Assembly: GCA_015178975.1 (NCBI GenBank)
Contig: WHVD01000127.1
Location: 1-64,000, forward strand
DNA: 64,000 nt
From: Hysterangium stoloniferum
Taxonomy: Eukaryota > Basidiomycota > Agaricomycetes > Hysterangiales > Hysterangiaceae
Direction of reading: 5' to 3'
The notes under the pieces are model-generated. The model ran no database searches and had not been told where the DNA came from. It was given only the letters and a program-made list of their open reading frames with translations. Below are positions 58,315-64,000 of this stretch, in pieces (the first letter of the stretch is position 1; each line of letters begins with the position of its first letter). The position numbers and the translations under genes were made by a program.

Positions 58315-58969
58315 TGGAGGGCCAAATCACTAAGAGTCAAAGGGTAGAGGTCATGGCTTGCCAAAGACCCCTCATTAAGGGTATATCAGGGAACAGGAAA
58401 GTGAGAGACTAAGAAGGACTAATCTAAGTCAATTTTTGAACTGAAGAATTGTGGTATATGTACATACATACATGGACATCGAGACAGGTGATCAGAAGGC
58501 CAATCAAAGCAGTGAAGGGTAGGATGGATCACAGGGAAGTGATGACAAGGCAGGAAGAGATAGAAACTAATGTACAGTACTAAGAAACAATACTAGGTGG
58601 CAAAATAAGAGTATACATAGAGATGGAAATGGAGGAACAGATAGAGCAGAAATGGAATAGGGTGGGAGTGAAATATAAAGAAGTATCAGAGACACTGCAA
58701 GGGGTAATGACATGAGAAGACTCTGATAACAAGACAGCAAGGGTTTTCTAGTAAAAAACAAGTCATGGAGGTCCAAAAATGATAAGATCCTAACAGATCT
58801 GGCATAAGCTATATGTACTGTAGTGGGTAAAATTTACTCACAAAATATATTGTAAAACTATAATGTTATTAATAGTCCATGTCTATCCATTTGCAGGATC
58901 AAAGCCTGAATATGCTCAGAAGAAATATCACCCATGAAATATATCATGAAGCATAAAATATGAGCAACT

Positions 58970-61900
58970 TCAAGAATGGTGTGGCTTACACAAGCTACCT
59001 AGATCAGCATTTATTACAACTACAGGATACAAACACTTACTAGATTTCAAGAGAATTTTAATCAGCATACAATGATGTTGCAGAGGTGATGTGGGTAAAT
59101 ATAGATAGCACAATGCAGACAGGACTATCCGCAGCTTGATGTTGGTAAGGTAACCTGCAAGACGGTGAAAGGAGTCAATGATGCAAAGAATTAAAGCTTA
59201 CCATAGTGAGCAAAAGCTACAAACAATTTCCCACCAGCTGAAATGACTGCGTCATTGTCGGCATGAACAAGGGATATACAGTGATGTTGTAGGTTACAGC
59301 CAATAATAGCTTCACGAAAGCGCTCTTTGAAAACATGGGTTAGGGGAAGGTTTCAACTTGCGCGTCAAGGGCACACACCATGAGCTGCTAGCTTAACGAC
59401 CAAGTCAACAACTTCTGTTTGAGCGTGTAAATATGTGTCTTCCAACAGTGCAATAATGTCGGGAATGACACCCGCGAGGGCCGCTCGAAATTTGGCTGTG
59501 GTCAAATGTCACCTGGATCCCCATCCCAATGTCCCAAACCGCACCTTGGTCTGAAAGCTTCCCCAGGGCCGATACTGCGCCTGATCGAACGTAAGAGTCA
59601 GAGTGCTTCAACAGTAAAACAATGTCGGGGATGACACCCGCAATGGCGGCTGGAAAATCGCCTGTGGTCAAATGTCAGCTGGATTCCCATCCCAGCGTCA
59701 CACACTGCACCATGGTCTGAAACCTTCCCTATGGCCCATACTGCGCCTGCTCGAACGTAAGAGTCAGAGTGCTTCAACAATGCAAGAATGTCCGGAATGA
59801 CACCCGCAATGGCGGCTCGAAATTCGGCTATGGTCAAACGTCAGCTGGATACCTATTTCAATGTTACACCGCACCTTGCTCTGAAACCCTCCCCAGGGCA
59901 AATACTGCACTTGATCGAACGCCAGAATCAGAGTGCTTCAACAGTTCAAGAATGTCGGGAATGACACCCGCAATGGCCGCTCGAAATTCGGCTGTGGTCA
60001 AAGGTCAGTTGGATTCCCATCATGATCACATACCGCACCTTGCTCCGAAACATTCCCCGGGGTCGATACTGCGCTTGATAGAACGCAAGAGTCAGAGTAC
60101 TTCAACAGTGCAACCATGTCGGGAATGACACCCGCAATGGCCGCTCGAAATTCGGCTGTGGTCAAATGTCAGCTGGATTCCTATCCCATTGTCAAACACC
60201 GCACCTTGCTCTGAAACCGTCCCCAGGGCCGATGCTGCCCTTGATCGAACGTAATCGTCAGAGTCCTTCAATAGTGCAACAATGTCGGTAATGACACCCG
60301 CAATAGCCGCTCGAAATTCGGCTGTGGTCAAATGTCAGCTGGATTTCCATCCCAATGTCACATCCCGCACCTTGCTCTGAAAGCTTCCCCAGGGCCGATA
60401 CTGCGCTTGATCGAACGCCAGAATCAGAGTGCTTCAACAGTGCAACCATGTCGGGAATGACACCCGCAATGGCCGCTCGAAATTCGGCTGTGGTCAAATG
60501 TCAGCTGGATTCCTATCCCATTGTCAAACACCGCACCTTGCTCTGAAACCGTCCCCAGGGCGGATGCTGCCCTTGATCGAACGTAATCGTCAGAGTCCTT
60601 CAATAGTGCAACAATGTCGGGAATGACACCCGCAATAGCCGCTCGAAATTCGGCTGTGGTCAAATGTCAGCTGGATTTCCATCCCAATGTCACATACCGC
60701 ACCTTGCTCTGAAAGCTTCCCCAGGGCCGATACTGCGCTTGATCGAACGCCAGAATCAGAGTCCTTCAACAGTGCAAGAATGTCGGGAATGACACCCGCA
60801 ATGGCCGCTCGAAATTCGGCTGTGGTCAAATGTCAGCTGGATACCTATCCCAATGTCATACCGCACCTTGCTCTGAAACCGTCCCCAGGGCAAATACTGC
60901 ACTTGATCGAACGCCAGAATCAGAGTCCTTCAACAGTTCAAGAATGTCGGGAATGACACCCGCAATGGCCGCTTGAAATTCGGCTGTGGTCAAATGTCAG
61001 CTGGATCCCCATCCCAATGTCCCACACCGCACCTTGCCCCAAAACATTCCCCAGGGTCAATACTGCGCTTGATCGAACGCCAGAATCAGAGTGCTTCAAC
61101 AGTACAAGAATAGCGGGAAGGACACCCGCAATCGCCGCTCGAAATTCGGCTTTGGTCAAATGTCAGCTGGATACCTATCCCAATATCATACCGCACCTTG
61201 CTCTGAAACCGTCCCCAGGGCAAATACTGCACTTGATTGAACGCCAGAATCAGAGTCCTTCAACAGTTCAAGAATGTCGGGAATGACACCCGCAATGGCC
61301 GCTTGAAATTCGGCTGTGGTCAAATGTCAGCTGGATCCCCATCCCAATGTCCCACACCGCACCTTTCCACAAAACATTCCCCAGGGTCGATAATGCGCTT
61401 GATCGAACGCCAGAATCAGAGTGCTTCAACAGTACAAGAATGTCGGGAAGGACACCCGCGATGGCGGCTCGAAATTCAGCTGTGATCAAATGTCAGCTGG
61501 ATTGCCATCCCAATGTCACACACCGCACCTTGCTCTGAAATCGTCCCCAGGACCGATACTGCGCTTGACTGAACGCCCCAGTCAGAGTCCTTCAACAGTG
61601 AAAGAATGTCGGGAATAACACCCGCAATGGCCCCTCGAAATTCGGCTGTGGTCAAATGTCCGCTGGATTCCCATCCTATTGTGACACACCGCACCTTGCT
61701 TCGAAACCCTTCCCAGGGTTGATATTGCGCTTGATTGAACATCCCAGTTAGAATCCTTCAACAGGGCAAGAATGTCGAGAATGACACCCGCAACGGGGGC
61801 TCGAAATCTGGCTGTGGTCAAATATCAGCGGGATTCCCATCCCATTGTCACACCCCACCTTGCTCTGAAATCGTCCCCAGGACCGATACTGCCCTGGATC

Positions 61901-61994
61901 GAACGTCAGAGTCAGAGTCCTTCAACATTGTAACAACGTCGGGAATGGCCGCGGTAATGGCGGTTCCAAATGCGTCTGCAAGTCCATGAATCAT
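58970..61994 (-). CDS. HEAT-repeat protein gene B (modular exons)
   Basis: Sixteen 117-nt exons, each one 39-residue HEAT repeat (consensus AEFRAAIAGVIPDIVALLKD then SDxxVRSSAVSALGKVSEQ). Exon start positions on minus: 61975, 61811, 61645, 61479, 61313, 61149, 60983, 60819, 60653, 60487, 60321, 60155, 59991, 59827, 59661, 59495. Introns are phase 1, 47 or 49 nt, GTGCGG..CTGAC..CACAG. The last 117-nt exon is degenerate; it is followed by a 123-nt exon (59324-59202) and a final exon from 59154 whose stop at 58970 is uncertain because of a possible 42-nt intron. ATG 61994 is in frame with an upstream stop; alternatively TTGCAG at 61976 is an acceptor. HEAT solenoids bind proteins; the role here is unknown. 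Confidence 0.8.
59379..61975 (-). repeat. Tandem exon-intron array, 16 units of 164-166 bp
   Basis: Every exon is exactly 117 nt. Spacing is 166 or 164 bp depending on one CA dinucleotide in the intron (49 or 47 nt). Paired units form a higher-order 332-bp dimer between 60205 and 60819 (GKLSEQ and GTVSEQ types alternating), and another between 60867 and 61479. Confidence 0.92.
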
Positions 61995-62310
61995 GCCAGT
62001 TTATGAGAAATTGGTGCACGGACCAAATGTATGGAGAGCAGTGACCACTGTTAACAGAGCGAGCTTGCCTTGTAGCGCTCTGAGGTCGAATCTGGATAAG
62101 GGAAGGTAAAAATTCCGCGCTTTAAGGTGGGATGGAAATTAGTGAATGAATAATATGTGACCAGTCTTCACATACATGCAATTGTTGCGCATTGAATGAT
62201 CTTGATGTCTTCATGACGCGAAATACTATCAGTACTATACAAAAGATCCACAGTTGACGACAGAGGACGGGTAGATGATCCGGAGGGCTCTCGCATATCG
62301 GGGACACTTG
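61995..62310. other. Spacer between the two HEAT genes
   Basis: 316 bp with no repeat units and no supported frame. Would hold the 3' end of gene A and the promoter of gene B if they are separate genes. Confidence 0.5.
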
Positions 62311-64000
62311 CTAGATTACCGCAGTATCGATCAGAATGAGAGGGGGAAAAGGGGGAATGGGAATACTTTGAAGTGGGATTGAAAGCGACCCACGCAGCGT
62401 TGGCTGTCCTTTCACCGAAAATCCTACAGCCGCACGTATTTCAGCCCTGACGAGAGGGAGAAACTCCCCTGTGGAGACTTGAGACAGATTCTTCGACAAG
62501 ATTTATTGGATCACCTTGTTCTGAAAATTTCGCCAGGGCTGATGCTGCGCTTGATCGAACGTAAGAGTCAGAGTCCTTCAACAGTGCAACCATGTCGGGA
62601 ATGACACCCGCAGCGGCCGCTCGAAATTCGGCTGTGGTCAAATGTCAGCTGGATTCCCATCCCATTGTCACACACCGCACCTTGCTCTGAAACCGTCTCC
62701 AGGGCCGATACTGCGCTTGATCGAACGTAAAAGTCAGAGTCCTTCAACAGTGCAACAATGTCGGGAATGACACCCGCAATGGCCGCTCGAAATTCGGCTG
62801 TGGTCAAATGTCAGCTGGATTCCCATCCCATTGTCACACACCGCACCTTGCTCTGAAACCGTCTCCAGGGCCGATACTGCGCTTGATCGAACGTAAAAGT
62901 CAGAGTCCTTCAACAGTGCAACAATGTCGGGAATGACACCCGCAATGGCCGCTCGAAATTCGGCTGTGGTCAAATGTCAGCTGGATTGCCATCCTAATAT
63001 CACACACCGCACCTTGCTTTGAAACCTTCCCCAGGGCCGATACTGCGCTTGATCGAACGTAATACTCAGAGTCCTTCAACAGTGCAACAATGTCGGGAAT
63101 GACACCCGCAATGGCCGCTCGAAATTCGGCTGTGGTCAAATGTCAGCTGGATTGCCATCCTAATATCACACACCGCACCTTGCTTTGAAACCTTCCCCAG
63201 GGCCGATACTGCCCTTGAACGAACGATAAAGCCAGAGTCCTTCAACAGTGCAACAATGTCGGGAATGACATCCGCAATGACTGCTCGAAATTCGGCTGTG
63301 GTCAAATGTCAGTTGGATTCCCATCCCATTGTCACACCGCACCTTGCTCTGAAACCGTCCCCAGGGCCGATACTGCGCTTGATCGAACGGAAGAGTAAGA
63401 GTCCTTCAATAGTGCAACAATGTCGGGAATGACACCCGCAATGGCCGCTCGAAATTCGGCTGTGGTCAAATGTCAGCTGGATTCCCATCCCATGGTCACA
63501 CACCGCACCTTGCTCTGAAACCTTCCCCAGGGCCAATACTGCGCTTGATCGAATGCTCCAGTCAGAGTCCTTCAACTGTGCAACAATGTCGGGAATGACA
63601 CCCCCAATGGCCGTTCGAAATCCGGCTGTGGTCAAATGTCAGCTGGATGCCCATCCCATTGTCACACCGCACCTTGCTCTGAAACCGTCCCCAGGGCCGA
63701 TACTGCGCTTGATCGAACGTCAGAGTCAGAGTCCTTCAACAGTGCAACAATGTCGGGAATGACACCCGCAATGGCCGCTCGAAATTCGGCTGTGGTCAAA
63801 TGTCAGCTGGATTCCCATCCCATGGTCACACACCGCACCTTGCTCTGAAACCTTCCCCAGGGCCCATACTGCGCTTGACCGAACGTGCCAGTCAGAGTCC
63901 TTCAACAGCGCAACAATGTCGGGAATGACACCCGCAATGGCCGCTCGAAATTCGGCTGTGGTCAAATGTCAGCTGGATTCCCATCCCATTGTCACACACC
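62311..64000 (-). CDS. HEAT-repeat protein gene A (modular exons), 5' end off-window
   Basis: Nine visible 117-nt exons starting at 63955, 63789, 63625, 63459, 63295, 63129, 62963, 62797 and 62631, with 47/49-nt phase-1 introns. The array continues past the right edge, so the N-terminal domain is not seen. After the last repeat exon (ends 62515) the donor GTGATC and an acceptor CACAG at 62469 define a 46-nt intron and a terminal exon (62468-62311) that starts GEFLPLVRAEIRAAVG and ends with TAG. An alternative is splicing from 62514 to 61976, which is also phase 1 and would fuse genes A and B. Function unknown. Confidence 0.78.
62515..63955 (-). repeat. Tandem exon-intron array, 9 units, continuing off-window
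   Basis: Units 164-166 bp, nearly identical in both exon and intron. Residues 23-24 of successive repeats read WH, SD, WS, SS, FI, YY, FY, FY, SY while flanks are almost constant. Confidence 0.93.

Larger units (their letters stand above)
50640..58796 (-). repeat. H LTR hosting gypsy B and a solo A LTR
   Basis: Outer segments 50640-50850, 57492-57507 and 58315-58796, inverted H LTR running TGTTAAGATC..GATCCTAACA, about 700 bp once the two inserts are removed. Flanking bases do not match, so one side was probably lost. Confidence 0.65.

Noticed and set aside
59405..63965. Series of separate ~79-codon minus-strand frames
   Set aside because: They begin at TTG inside introns and read exon plus intron; the 117-nt exon model explains all of them with GT..AG sites and a constant phase.

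Overview
Filamentous fungal genomic DNA (Dikarya, probably Basidiomycota/Agaricomycetes). The basis is 46-60 nt GT..AG introns with CTGAC-type branch sites, Tf1/sushi-like chromodomain Ty3/gypsy elements that carry an antisense zinc-cluster-like gene, and widespread C-to-T decay of repeats. The intronless 3-dehydroshikimate dehydratase gene is also common in Ascomycota, so the phylum is an inference.

Layout. 1-26,173 is a nest of LTR elements that can be resolved from 5-bp target-site duplications (TSDs). Element F3 contains gypsy C1 (minus strand). C1 contains F1 (itself hit by an intact gypsy A), D1, D2 (itself hit by a solo LTR, 'G') and F2. A solo LTR of family B follows at 24,801-26,168, with a solo LTR of family A inside it. 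26,174-33,602 is the only non-repetitive island; it holds one convincing host gene, 3-dehydroshikimate dehydratase (31,439-32,587). 33,603-58,796 is a second repeat block: an H-family gypsy remnant whose LTR hosts a young, uninterrupted Ty1/copia element (34,061-38,878), a partial second C-family element (C2), a mosaic of decayed H/E/G LTRs, and a complete but dead gypsy B (50,851-57,491) inside another H LTR.

58,970-64,000 holds two minus-strand genes built from HEAT repeats. Each 39-residue repeat is one symmetric phase-1 exon of 117 nt, followed by a nearly identical 47- or 49-nt intron. 25 such exons are visible, and the array runs off the right edge. Two adjacent residues in each repeat (23 and 24) are highly variable in an otherwise homogenised background. 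This is the best candidate for an undescribed system in the window.

Other main observations: (i) gypsy families A, B and H share an 11-nt complementarity between an LTR site placed like a transcription start and a primer site 2 nt past the LTR, and both partners change together between families, which is the Tf1 self-priming logic; (ii) C-family gypsy elements carry a long sense ORF3 of unknown function between pol and the 3' LTR; (iii) A and B carry an antisense coiled-coil/Zn2Cys6-like gene in the same place; (iv) F and D are long non-coding LTR-like elements with GTGAC/GTCAC minisatellites.
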